Positions 1 through 7,916 of a stretch of 39,589 bases of DNA are shown here, one piece after another. The number at the start of each line of letters is the position of its first letter. Position 1 is the stretch's first letter. Both the position numbers and the translations under genes were made by a program. The notes under the pieces were generated by a model. That model saw nothing but the letters and a program-made list of their open reading frames with translations. It searched no databases and was not told the origin of the DNA. The stretch is from contig JACDOI010000023.1 of assembly GCA_017656145.1 (NCBI GenBank), forward strand, positions 1 through 39,589, written 5' to 3'. This DNA comes from Bacillota bacterium. GTDB lineage: Bacteria > Bacillota > Limnochordia > Limnochordales > ZCTH02-B6.

Positions 1-59
1 ACTCATCCGGTTCGCCGCCTGCTGACCCGCGCGGTGTCTGAGGGGCCGACGGCGCCGAG

Positions 60-1217
60 CTACGAGGCGGCCCGTTGACTTTGCCGGGCCAACCACTCGT
101 GAATCGACCACGCGGCCAGCGCGGCCCGCGGCACGATGGTGTCGATTTCGAGGTACTCGGCATCGCTGTGGGCGTTGCCGCCGACCGGCCCCATCGAGTC
201 GATGACGGGCACGCCCGCATCGGCAATGAGGTTCGCGTCAGATACCCCGCCCGAGGACGACTCCTGCAGCTCGATCCCGAGCGCGCGCCCCGCTTCTTGC
301 ACGTGCTGGAACAAGGCGACGATGTCGGGGCGCCGCTCCAGAGGCGGCCGGGTGATGTCGCCTACGACCTGGATCTGGTATCCGGGATGCGAGGGAGCGC
401 ACACGTCCCGGACATGCTGCATGAGCCATTCCCCGTCGGCTTTTGTTGCAAAGCGCAGGTCGACCCGGGCCTGGGCGTGTTCGGCGATGACGTTGCGGGC
501 CGTACCGCCGGACACAACCCCCACGTTGACCGAAAGGCCCCGCTCAAGATCCGTGAGGCCATGGAGCGCGACGGCGATCCGCGCCAGCTCCTGGATGGCG
601 CTCAACCCGTCTTCCGGGGCGGCCCCGGCGTGGGCAGCCCGGCCCTTCACTTGGATGGTCAAGTCGCCTACGCCCTTGCGGCGCGTCGTCACCTCGTCCA
701 TGGACCGGGCGGGCTCGAATACGAAGGCGGCCTGGCACCGGCGGCTTTCTTGCTGGATCAAGTCCCGGGAATGAATCGAGCTGATCTCCTCGTCCGCGTT
801 GATGATCACCCGGGCGTTCCGGTGAAGGTCGCCGGACAACGCCAAGGCTTTTAGGACGTATATCATGGTGACGATGCCGGCCTTCATGTCCATCACGCCG
901 GGACCGTACGCCCGGTTGCCATCGATGCGGAACGGGCGCTGGGCTGCGGTTCCCGCGGGAAACACGGTGTCGATGTGTCCCATAAGGAGCACCTGGGGCT
1001 GCTCGGTTCCTTCAGCCACCAGGTGCGGGCCAACCGGGGAGGGGTGGCGGCGGGTTGCAAAACCCAGTTCCTTGAGCTTGGGCTCGAGGATATCCAAGAT
1101 CGCCTCGATGCCGGCCCGTTGCCCCGTTCCGGAATCGATGTTGACCAGCTGTTCCAGCAGGCTGAGCATCTCCCCCTGCCACCGGGAAAACCGGTCCAGG
1201 AGCGCTTTCGGTGCCAC
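60..1217 (-). CDS. M20 family metallopeptidase (glutamate carboxypeptidase-like)
   Basis: Predicted cytoplasmic zinc-dependent exopeptidase or amidohydrolase of 385 residues that would cleave an acyl- or peptidyl-amino acid. The M20 signatures are visible: GHIDTV at about residues 80-85 (metal ligand His81, Asp83), a second metal Asp110 in GPGVMDMK, the acidic pair in ADEE near 143-144, and a C-terminal HSDAEY that supplies a His ligand. The layout fits the carboxypeptidase G2/ArgE-like branch, with a dimerisation lid between the two catalytic halves. The GTG start is chosen because GAGGAAC lies 5-6 bases upstream. It sits 30 bp after the second permease gene of a peptide-type ABC importer, so hydrolysis of an imported substrate is a reasonable inference. 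The substrate cannot be told. A possible ATG of another minus-strand gene lies at 6-4, at the window edge. Confidence 0.9.
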   Translation of the reverse strand: MAPKALLDRFSRWQGEMLSLLEQLVNIDSGTGQRAGIEAILDILEPKLKELGFATRRHPSPVGPHLVAEGTEQPQVLLMGHIDTVFPAGTAAQRPFRIDGNRAYGPGVMDMKAGIVTMIYVLKALALSGDLHRNARVIINADEEISSIHSRDLIQQESRRCQAAFVFEPARSMDEVTTRRKGVGDLTIQVKGRAAHAGAAPEDGLSAIQELARIAVALHGLTDLERGLSVNVGVVSGGTARNVIAEHAQARVDLRFATKADGEWLMQHVRDVCAPSHPGYQIQVVGDITRPPLERRPDIVALFQHVQEAGRALGIELQESSSGGVSDANLIADAGVPVIDSMGPVGGNAHSDAEYLEIDTIVPRAALAAWSIHEWLARQSQRAAS

Positions 1218-1247
1218 AGTGAAGTTCCTCCATTCTTTCCGCCATGT

Positions 1248-2189
1248 TCAAGACCGCTGCTTTGGATCCAGGGCGTCCCGCAATCCGTCGCCGATCACGT
1301 TGAATGCCAGTACTGTGACGGTGATGGCCAGTCCCGAGTACACGGCGAGCCATGGATTGCTCAAGATGTTGTTGACGCCGGAGCGGATCATGTTGCCCCA
1401 GCTCGGCGTGGGCGGCTGCACGCCGAGCCCCAAAAAGCTCAAGCTAGCCTCGGTGCGGATGGCCGTGGCAATCCAAAGGGTGGACATGACGGAAATGGGA
1501 CCCAGGATGTTGGGCAGAATATGGTTCCACACAATGCGGGCCTGGGATGCGCCCAGGGCCCGGCTGGCCAGGACGAATTCCCGCTCCCGCAAGGCCAGGA
1601 CCGGGGCCCGGGCCAGCCGGATGAAGTTCGGAAGCAGCGACAGCGCCACCGCGATGATCACGTTCGTTGTGCCTGGACCAAGGGCCACCACGACCATGAG
1701 GCCCAGCAACAGACTGGGAAACGACATCAAGATGTTGACGACGCTTGAAACGATTTGGTCGAACGTGCCGCCCACGTATCCGGACACCCCGCCGATGATG
1801 GTGCCGGCCACGCCGGCCAACAGGACCGATGCCAGGCCGACGACCAGCGAGGCGCGGCTTCCGTATATGAGCCGGGAAAGCACGTCTCGCCCGAACTCGT
1901 CAGTGCCCAGCTTGAACATGTCGCTCGGACCCCGCAGCCGGTACAGAATATGCTGCTCCGCGGGGTCGTAAGGAGCTAGCCACGGGGCAAACACCGCCAT
2001 CAAGGACAGCAACAGGACGCAGATGATGCCGGCCACGGCCATGCGGTCGCGGCGAAACCGGCGCATCCACCGCGCGTTCCAGAGTGCCTTCAGCCTGCTC
2101 GCGGCCGGCCGTGGGGTTTCCACCGCTGCCAACTCGGATCTCCCTTTCGTCGGTCGTACTTCAAGGCTGTCCGCCTGCCGGTTTTCCAT
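1248..2189 (-). CDS. Peptide/nickel-type ABC transporter permease, DppC family
   Basis: Inner-membrane permease of about 313 residues and second permease of an oligopeptide/nickel-type importer. The N-terminal TM segment (AGIICVLLLSLMAVFAPWLAPYD) followed by the HILYRLRGPS.....GTDEFGRDVLSRLIYG stretch is typical of DppC/OppC. An EAA-type loop (RALGASQARIVWNHILPN) precedes the last TM helices and would contact an ATPase. The ATG start forms a TGATG overlap with the stop of the upstream permease gene, which indicates translational coupling. The open frame continues upstream into that gene, but the added sequence is not permease-like, so the overlapping ATG was chosen. No ATPase gene of the DppD/DppF type is visible; it could lie to the left of the window or be shared. 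Confidence 0.9.
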   Translation of the reverse strand: MENRQADSLEVRPTKGRSELAAVETPRPAASRLKALWNARWMRRFRRDRMAVAGIICVLLLSLMAVFAPWLAPYDPAEQHILYRLRGPSDMFKLGTDEFGRDVLSRLIYGSRASLVVGLASVLLAGVAGTIIGGVSGYVGGTFDQIVSSVVNILMSFPSLLLGLMVVVALGPGTTNVIIAVALSLLPNFIRLARAPVLALREREFVLASRALGASQARIVWNHILPNILGPISVMSTLWIATAIRTEASLSFLGLGVQPPTPSWGNMIRSGVNNILSNPWLAVYSGLAITVTVLAFNVIGDGLRDALDPKQRS

Positions 2190-3127
2190 CAATCGTACCG
2201 GATGGTCGGATCGGCAAGACCGTACAAAATGTCCACGGCCGTGTTGACGACCACGATGACGGCAGCATAGATCATCAAGCCGCCTTGAATGAGCGGGTAG
2301 TCCCGCTGTTGAATGGCGCCGACCAGAAGCCGGCCCATGCCCGGCCGGTTGAAGACGGTTTCGGTCAGCACCGTGCCGGCCAAAAGCGTTCCCAGGTATA
2401 AGCCGAACACGGTGATCACCGGGACCAGGGCATTGCGCAGCGCATGGCGGTAGTGGATCCGGCGGGGCGGCGCACCCTTGGCGTGAGCGGTGCGGATGTA
2501 GTCCTCCTGCAATACCTCCAGGAGCGATGAGCGAATCATGCGCATGATGAATGAAGCTTGAATGAGTCCCAGGCTCAACGCCGGCAAGAAGGTGGCGTGC
2601 AACCGCTCCAAGAATCCGCCCTTGGGCGTGGAAATGACGGGAAACCACCCCAACTCCAGTGAAAACACCAGCAACAGCAGGATGCCCAGGTAAAACGCGG
2701 GCATGGACAAGCCGATCAACGCGACGATGCGGCTGATGTAGTCGAAGATGCTGTTGGGGCGCACGCCGGCGATGATGCCGGTGGGAACCCCGACCAGCGT
2801 CCCGATCAGCATACCCCAAAAGACCAGCTCCACCGTGTCAGGAAACGCCTCGAAGACTTGCTCGGCCACGGGCCGGCCGGTGGCGAAGGACGTGCCGAAA
2901 TCGCCGCGCAGCGCCTGCAGGAGAAAGTCCACATACTGCACGACGAGCGGCCGGTTGAGGCCCATCTGTTCCCGCAGCTCGGCGATGGATTCGGCCGTAG
3001 CCGCGCTGCCCAGCATCGCGACGGCCGGGTCGCCCGAAGCCAGGCGCATCACGAAGAACACGAGGCTGCCGACGATGAGCAACGTCGGAATGATGGACAA
3101 CAGTCGCCTCGCGATGTAGGCTTTCAA
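2189..3127 (-). CDS. Peptide/nickel-type ABC transporter permease, DppB family
   Basis: First permease of the importer, 312 residues. It begins with the characteristic LKAYIARRLLSIIPTLL helix, then the SGDPA motif and the REQMGLNRPLVVQYVDFL segment of DppB/OppB. The C-terminal EAA loop reads RTAHAKGAPPRRIHYRHALRNALVPV. The TTG start at 3127 is preferred over a longer frame because AAGGAGG stands just upstream of it and the family usually begins about here. It follows the binding-protein gene after about 117 bp containing a strong hairpin, and ends in a TGATG overlap with the next permease gene. Confidence 0.91.
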   Translation of the reverse strand: MKAYIARRLLSIIPTLLIVGSLVFFVMRLASGDPAVAMLGSAATAESIAELREQMGLNRPLVVQYVDFLLQALRGDFGTSFATGRPVAEQVFEAFPDTVELVFWGMLIGTLVGVPTGIIAGVRPNSIFDYISRIVALIGLSMPAFYLGILLLLVFSLELGWFPVISTPKGGFLERLHATFLPALSLGLIQASFIMRMIRSSLLEVLQEDYIRTAHAKGAPPRRIHYRHALRNALVPVITVFGLYLGTLLAGTVLTETVFNRPGMGRLLVGAIQQRDYPLIQGGLMIYAAVIVVVNTAVDILYGLADPTIRYD

Positions 3128-3149
3128 CCCTGTTGCCTCCTTGGCCCCG

Positions 3150-3183
3150 GCCGGCGGCGGGCCGCAAGGGCCCGGCCGCCGGC
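3150..3183 (-). terminator. Intercistronic GC-rich hairpin after the binding-protein gene
   Basis: The arms 3150-3163 (GCCGGCGGCGGGCC) and 3169-3183 (GGCCCGGCCGCCGGC) pair with one bulged base around a 5-nt loop. It lies between the binding-protein gene and the first permease gene in the direction of transcription and has no U-tract. It is more likely an RNA-stabilising or attenuating element than a full terminator. Confidence 0.5.
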
Positions 3184-3204
3184 ACAAAGCCATCAGCGGT
3201 TAAT

Positions 3205-3240
3205 GGATGTTGGCATGCAGGCAACGGACGTTGGCATGCA
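3205..3240. repeat. Tandem 15-bp direct repeat (21-bp period)
   Basis: GGATGTTGGCATGCA at 3205-3219 recurs as GGACGTTGGCATGCA at 3226-3240, with one mismatch and a 21-bp spacing, about two helical turns. A shorter third copy (GGATGTTGG) begins near 3253 inside the 3' end of the binding-protein gene. The function is unknown; it lies in the spacer between binding-protein and permease genes. Confidence 0.6.
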
Positions 3241-3244
3241 CACC

Positions 3245-4861
3245 TCAGCGAAGGATGTTGGTCTTCTCATTGTAGATGTAGTGCTCGAACAAATTGTCCA
3301 GCCGGTTGGGCCCGATGAGCTCATAGCCCAAATCGACGTACGGCTGGCGGGCCGTCGCCGAGTAGCGCTGCGCGTACGGCATGGCCGCCGCTACCGCCAT
3401 GATCCGGCGCTGGGCTTCGGCGTACAGCTCCTTTTGCCGCTCCGGGTTCATCTCAAACCGGGCTTCCTCAATGAGGTCGTCGATGTTGTCAACCACATCG
3501 CCCAGGTGCGAGAAATTGGTGATAGCCGTCGGCTTCCCGACAATCGCGTCGCTGTGGTAGAACTGCGAGAGGTAGACGTCCGCGATCGGCAGGCGCGTCG
3601 CGTTGTAGAAGATGACGCTGTTGGCGTCTTCCCGGATGCGGGCATGGTAGCTGGCATGGTCGATGACGTTCAGGCGCATCGTAACGCCGATCCGCCGCCA
3701 GTGCTCCTGCAGGATCTGCGCGAAGGGCAAATAGCTCGTGGCTTCGCTGATGTAAATCTCAAACTCGAAGCCGTTGGGATACCCCGCTTCCGCGAGCAAC
3801 TGCTTCGCCCGCTCGGGGTCGTACTCGTACGTCTCGATTCCATCGGTCGTGTGGCCGAAGTACCCGGCCGGAACGGGGCTTTTGAGCGGGCGGGCCAGCG
3901 CGGGACCGAGGTACTGAACGATCTCGTCCCGGTTGACGGCGTACGCCAGCGCTTGGCGAACCTTAAGGTTGTCAAACGGCGGCTTGGTCATGTTGAACTG
4001 CACGAAGTACCCGTTGCCAGGCCCCACCATGTCCACCACGATGCCCTGGGACCGCATGCGGTCGACCCAAATCTGCTCCGAGTCGCCGTCCGCGGTGTCG
4101 ACCTCCTGGCGGCGCAGGGCCAGCTCCCGGGTGGCCGTGTCGGGCATGAACAGGAACTCGATGCCGGCCAGCTTGGGCTTGCCCTTGAAATACTCGTCGT
4201 TGGCCACCAGCACGACGCTGCGGCGCGGATTGTACTCCGCGATGGCGAACGGGCCGGTGCCGATGGGGCGGAAGCGGTGCTGATCGCCCAGCTCCTCGAC
4301 GGCCTTCTTGCTCACAATGAACCCGGAGTGATACCCGACTAGGCGCAACAGCGCAAAGGGGTCGGGCGCGTGCAACTCGATCTCGACGGTGTAGCGGTCA
4401 ACGGCCCGCACCTCTTTAATGTTGGAAACCTCGCTTCGCCACGGCGATCCGACCTCCGGGTCCGCCACCCGTTGGAAAGAAAAGACAACGTCTTCGGATG
4501 TGAGCTCGCCATAGCCGTGGTGGAACTGGACACCGCGGCGCAGGTGGAACGTCCAGATCCGGCCGTCGTCGCTGACGGACCAGCTTTCGGCCAGATCGGG
4601 CTCGATCCGCTCAAGATCGACCGTGCCGGGCGGCAAGTCCACCAACCCGTTGAACATGGCCTTCACGATAGGATACTCGCCGAAGTTGGTCGCGAAATGG
4701 GGGTCGAGGGTGCCGACGTCGGCGACGCCCGAGCCGACCCGCAGCACGTGGCGGGTGGCGGCCAGCGCCGTCTCGCCGGACCCTGCGATGGCAAGTCCGA
4801 CCAGCAGCGCGGCAGCCAGCAGGACAAAAACTCCACGAATCGCCCGCAGCTTCGTCAACAC
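3245..4861 (-). CDS. Peptide/nickel-type ABC transporter substrate-binding protein (SBP_bac_5)
   Basis: Extracytoplasmic binding protein of about 538 residues. A signal peptide (charged LTKLRAIRG, hydrophobic VFVLLAAALLVGLAIAG, then A-rich cleavage zone) is followed by the family-5 opening TLDPHFATNFGEYPIVKAMFNGLVDLPPGT and the diagnostic LAESWSVSDDGRIWTFHLRRGVQFHHG. No lipobox cysteine is evident, so anchoring is unclear. The GTG at 4861 was chosen because AGAAGGGG lies 8-10 bases upstream. It is the first gene of the importer operon; two permease genes and an M20 peptidase follow. Peptides or modified amino acids are a plausible ligand from context only. A 15-bp sequence about 30 bp upstream of the start (4889-4903) nearly matches part of the operator in front of the neighbouring IclR gene. 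Confidence 0.92.
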   Translation of the reverse strand: MLTKLRAIRGVFVLLAAALLVGLAIAGSGETALAATRHVLRVGSGVADVGTLDPHFATNFGEYPIVKAMFNGLVDLPPGTVDLERIEPDLAESWSVSDDGRIWTFHLRRGVQFHHGYGELTSEDVVFSFQRVADPEVGSPWRSEVSNIKEVRAVDRYTVEIELHAPDPFALLRLVGYHSGFIVSKKAVEELGDQHRFRPIGTGPFAIAEYNPRRSVVLVANDEYFKGKPKLAGIEFLFMPDTATRELALRRQEVDTADGDSEQIWVDRMRSQGIVVDMVGPGNGYFVQFNMTKPPFDNLKVRQALAYAVNRDEIVQYLGPALARPLKSPVPAGYFGHTTDGIETYEYDPERAKQLLAEAGYPNGFEFEIYISEATSYLPFAQILQEHWRRIGVTMRLNVIDHASYHARIREDANSVIFYNATRLPIADVYLSQFYHSDAIVGKPTAITNFSHLGDVVDNIDDLIEEARFEMNPERQKELYAEAQRRIMAVAAAMPYAQRYSATARQPYVDLGYELIGPNRLDNLFEHYIYNEKTNILR

Positions 4862-4954
4862 GGTGTCATCCCCTTCTCGTTGGTGTCGCCTTGTTGTTCC
4901 CATCATCTCGCTTCGCGCCTTGTGGCCCGGGATCAACGACGATCGGCGGCGGCA

Positions 4955-5734
4955 TCACCCTCCTTTCCGAACGAACGCCTCTTCTTTCAATCCGAGTTCC
5001 CGCTCGAGCAAAGCGCGGGCTTGCTGCAAGAGCTCAAGCCACCGGCGGCACCCGCCTTCGGTCACCCGGACGCTTGGGCCGACGATGCTGAGGCTCGCTT
5101 CGACCTCGCCCAAGGGGCCCCGAACGGGCACCGATACGGCGGTGACGCCTTCCTCGACCTCTCCGTGACTTTCGGCGTAGCCTTGGCTGGCGATGGCTTC
5201 GAGCTCTCGTCGCAGCCTGTCGGGTTCCAGCAGCACCGGATGGTCGGCCGGCAGATGGGCCTGCAGCGCATCCAACACCGCCTCCCACTTCATGTAGGCC
5301 GCCAGCACCTTGTTGGACGCGCCCCGGTGGAAATCGTTGCGCTCGCCGACCCGCCCGGTCATCCTCAGTGACTGGGGGCTTTCCACCGCATGGGCGATGA
5401 CCGTTTGGTTGCCGTCGACGACGGTCAGTTTGACGGTTTCCTTGGTGGCTTCCGCCAAGTTTGCCATGTACCGGTGGGCGACCCGGGCGAGCTCGGGCTG
5501 CGCCACTTGGGCAAGCGACAAAAGCCGGGGACCCAGCCGGTATCGCCGGCGAACCGGCTCCTGATAGACGAAACCGTGATGGGCGAACGTGGCCAATGTT
5601 TTCTGCACGACGCTTTTCGGCATCTGCAGGTGATGGGCGAGTTCGGTCACGCCCCACTCGGGATGTTCCCAGTCAAACACGGCAAGCACCCGCAAGGCCC
5701 GATCGAGGGTTTGAAGCAGCGCCGGCTTGGCCAT
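4955..5734 (-). CDS. IclR family transcriptional regulator
   Basis: Predicted DNA-binding regulator of 259 residues. An N-terminal winged helix-turn-helix (TLDRALRVLAVFD...GVTELAHHLQMPKSVVQKTLATFAHHGFV) precedes a C-terminal effector-binding domain with the IclR-like sequence MANLAEATKETVKLTVVDGNQTVIAHAVESPQ and the late ...VTAVSVPVRGPLGEVEASLSIVGPSVR. The ATG at 5734 is preferred over an upstream in-frame start because AAGGAGAT lies just before it. It is encoded upstream of, and on the same strand as, the peptide importer genes, 93 bp away, and probably controls them. A 21-bp inverted repeat directly before its own start suggests autoregulation. The effector is unknown. Confidence 0.92.
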   Translation of the reverse strand: MAKPALLQTLDRALRVLAVFDWEHPEWGVTELAHHLQMPKSVVQKTLATFAHHGFVYQEPVRRRYRLGPRLLSLAQVAQPELARVAHRYMANLAEATKETVKLTVVDGNQTVIAHAVESPQSLRMTGRVGERNDFHRGASNKVLAAYMKWEAVLDALQAHLPADHPVLLEPDRLRRELEAIASQGYAESHGEVEEGVTAVSVPVRGPLGEVEASLSIVGPSVRVTEGGCRRWLELLQQARALLERELGLKEEAFVRKGG

Positions 5735-5746
5735 GACATCTCCTTG

Positions 5747-5767
5747 TTGTTTCCATATTAGAAACAA
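5747..5767. promoter_or_regulatory. Inverted-repeat operator before the IclR gene
   Basis: TTGTTTC (5747-5753), a 7-bp centre, then GAAACAA (5761-5767) form a perfect 7-bp inverted repeat 13 bp from the IclR start codon; a further GAAAC half-site follows at about 5780. The geometry resembles IclR/KdgR-family operators. Binding by the adjacent IclR protein is inferred from position. Confidence 0.6.
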
Positions 5768-5879
5768 TGTATCTCGAAAAGAAACAGTGGAGGGTAATTT
5801 CCGCCTGTACCAGGGAAATCCTGCTGTCTCGCGAGCAATTCAATTCAGGAAACAGGACGTCTGGGATGTTCCGGTAGCG

Positions 5880-5909
5880 GCGGCAGGCGCCCACGGCGAC
5901 GCCTGCCGC
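5880..5909 (-). terminator. Hairpin downstream of the DinB-like gene
   Basis: GCGGCAGGCG (5880-5889) and CGCCTGCCGC (5900-5909) form a perfect 10-bp stem with a 10-nt loop, 21 bp past the stop of the minus-strand DinB-like gene. No T-run follows, so termination is only probable. Confidence 0.4.
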
Positions 5910-5930
5910 TTGGGTGCCGGCTGGCTTTTA

Positions 5931-6389
5931 CTACATCAAGCGAGGCTTGTCGAGCAGCGCCCGCAGCGTCATGATCTTCCCGATGTGATACCACCGGTGC
6001 CGGTTTGCAAACAGCAAAGCCTGCCCGGCTGTGGCGTACAACCTGCCGCCGTCGACGGGCCGTTCCAGGTCGCCGCCGGCCAGTTCCAGCAGGCGCGCTT
6101 GAATCCGGGCGAAAACGTCCTTGACCTCCGCCAGGGGAGGGAACGGCCCGTCGCCCGCGGTGCCCCGGGCGAATAGGCCCTTGTAGCGGTCGGGCACCAG
6201 CCCGTCGTCGCCGCTCAGCGCCTGAGCGATGGCCCCGTCGGCGACGGCCAGATGGCCCAGCTGCCAGACGACGGGGGCAAGACCGCTGGGACGCTTGACG
6301 GCCTCTTCCGGGGTGACGTCCTGCAGGACCAGGTCTACCATCCGGCCGGTGTTTTCGATGTCCCACCGTACCAGCTCGTTCAAACTCAC
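5931..6389 (-). CDS. DinB superfamily protein
   Basis: Protein of about 152 residues with the four-helix DinB fold, a group of metal-binding proteins that includes thiol-dependent transferases and many members of unknown function. The helix with VVWQLGHLAVADGAIA carries the first His, and the C-terminal helix FANRHRWYHIGKIMTLRALL supplies the H-x3-H pair. Together these give the three-histidine metal site expected of the family. The GTG at 6389 (VSLNELVRWD) is favoured over an upstream GTG because GGAGGAGG stands 7-8 bases before it. Its neighbour upstream is a flavin-dependent monooxygenase on the same strand about 90 bp away; a functional link is not apparent. The substrate is unknown. Confidence 0.8.
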   Translation of the reverse strand: MSLNELVRWDIENTGRMVDLVLQDVTPEEAVKRPSGLAPVVWQLGHLAVADGAIAQALSGDDGLVPDRYKGLFARGTAGDGPFPPLAEVKDVFARIQARLLELAGGDLERPVDGGRLYATAGQALLFANRHRWYHIGKIMTLRALLDKPRLM

Positions 6390-6481
6390 CGGCAAACCCT
6401 CCTCCACAGAAAGACCTTGCCAGCCACGAACCCGCTATACGTTCCACCTGCGGCTTTGATATCCTTGCCGCCGTGGGAGCT

Positions 6482-7477
6482 TCAACCCGAGAAGCTCTCC
6501 ATGACCAACCGGTACGAGCGCAACCGGGCGTCGCGGCCGGGGACCATGGACGACACCATGATCTCATTCGCACCCGTCTCCTCCGCCAAGCGTTCGATCC
6601 GGCGGGCGACGGTGGCGGGGCTGCCCCAGATGGTCAGCGACCGGTACTGGCGGACGATTTCCAGCTCCTCCGCGGTAAACTGGTAACGGGCCGCTTCCTC
6701 AGGGGTTGGAAGCCGGTCCAGCTCACCTTTTCGCAGCCGCACCCACGTTACGTCCATAGCTTTGGCCAGATAGTCGGCCTCTTCGTCGGTGGGGGCGCAG
6801 ATGACCGCGGCGCCGACGATGACGTGGGGTTCCGGAAACCGGGTCGACGGGCGAAATGCTTTCCGGTACGCGTCGATGGCCGGGCCGGGGGGCGTAAAGC
6901 TGAAATGGCTGGCAAACCCGTATCCGAGGCCCAAGGAGCCCGCCAGCGACGCGGTGGCCCCGCTGGAGCCCAGCACCCACACGGGCGGCAGGTCCACGTC
7001 ACTGGGCACGACTCGCACCCCGTGGAACGGATGGCCTGGAGGAAACTCCCGCCGGGAGAGGGCCAGAAGTTCCTTGAGCTGGGAGGGGAACTGGGCCGCG
7101 TCAAAGGGCCGCAGCGCGGCCGACGTCACCGGGTCGGTCCCCGGAGCCCGGCCGACTCCCAAATCGATTCGCCCGGGGAACAGCGCTTCCAGCGTATGAA
7201 AGGCTTCCGCGATGCGCAAAGGGGCGTGGTTCGGCAACATGATGCCGCCGGCTCCTACCCGGATGCGCTCGGTGGCCGCGGCGACCCGGGCGATGAGAAT
7301 TTCCGGAGAGGAGCTCGCGATGTTGGGCATCCCGTGATGCTCGGCCAACCAATATCGGACGTATCCCAGCTCTTCGGCGAGGCGAGCCAGTTCTATCATG
7401 CGGGCCAGCGCCTCTCGGCTCGAGGAGCCGGCTTCGATGGGCACCAGGTCGAGAACGGACAAGTTGAACTTCTTCAC
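6482..7477 (-). CDS. LLM class flavin-dependent oxidoreductase
   Basis: Predicted FMN/F420-type luciferase-like monooxygenase of about 331 residues with a TIM-barrel fold. Recognisable family segments in order: [11 protein letters not shown] at the N-terminus, [69 protein letters not shown], and the late segment [24 protein letters not shown]. The sequence matches the MsnO8/YhbW-like single-component group. The GTG at 7477 (VKKFNLSV) was picked because GGAGGG lies about 7 bases upstream; an upstream TTG overlaps that site. The substrate cannot be inferred. It is divergent from a TrpXYZ-like transporter gene across about 440 bp. Confidence 0.9.
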   Translation of the reverse strand: MKKFNLSVLDLVPIEAGSSSREALARMIELARLAEELGYVRYWLAEHHGMPNIASSSPEILIARVAAATERIRVGAGGIMLPNHAPLRIAEAFHTLEALFPGRIDLGVGRAPGTDPVTSAALRPFDAAQFPSQLKELLALSRREFPPGHPFHGVRVVPSDVDLPPVWVLGSSGATASLAGSLGLGYGFASHFSFTPPGPAIDAYRKAFRPSTRFPEPHVIVGAAVICAPTDEEADYLAKAMDVTWVRLRKGELDRLPTPEEAARYQFTAEELEIVRQYRSLTIWGSPATVARRIERLAEETGANEIMVSSMVPGRDARLRSYRLVMESFSG

Positions 7478-7916
7478 CGCGCGACCCTCCAACTTTTAGT
7501 GTACACAACCGGCGGATCCGGGCTAGAGTTCTTCCAGGCATTCGACGGCGGCAGGACCCGAAAGGCGTTGTGCGCAACGGCGGCGCACAGCACGGGCGGC
7601 CGGTTGCCAGGAGGGTTCGAGGGCGAGGCGGTGAACTGAAAAAAGTTACAGAGCGGGGCCAACGAGTGAGCGGCGGGCCGGGCCGAATGTCCCCGTTGCG
7701 GCGGACGGGTTCCGGATTTTCGGCTGCGGCGAGCTGAGTAGCAGGTTTCGCCGGGTTGCGGATGTTCAGCGGAAGGGAGATGAAACCGGAGGGGGGGACC
7801 GCCGAGCAACGGGGGAAAGCTTGACTGGCGCACCGGGAAGTTTGACTTGCGGTTTGGTAAGGGGAAGGAACATTCCAGCGAACACGGTTAACAGGCGCAT
7901 AAGGGGTGACAATCGC
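7478..7916. other. Intergenic region between divergent genes
   Basis: About 440 bp without a convincing gene. Nearest the flavin oxidoreductase is an 8-bp palindrome GTGTACAC (7499-7506). The remainder is GC-rich with several GGGTTGCGG-like blocks and a G-rich stretch at 7788-7804 that loosely resembles a T-box core but lacks its partner strand. No good sigma-A promoter was recognised; TTGACT occurs twice near 7832 and 7852 without a matching -10. Confidence 0.5.

Noticed and set aside
7785-7810. T-box-like core (AGGGGGGGACCGCC) upstream of the TrpX-like gene
   Set aside because: It matches 12 of 14 positions of the T-box sequence, but the invariant U that pairs with the tRNA 3' end is G, and no CGUCCC-type partner strand or convincing Stem I/specifier loop follows. 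It is probably chance in G-rich DNA.
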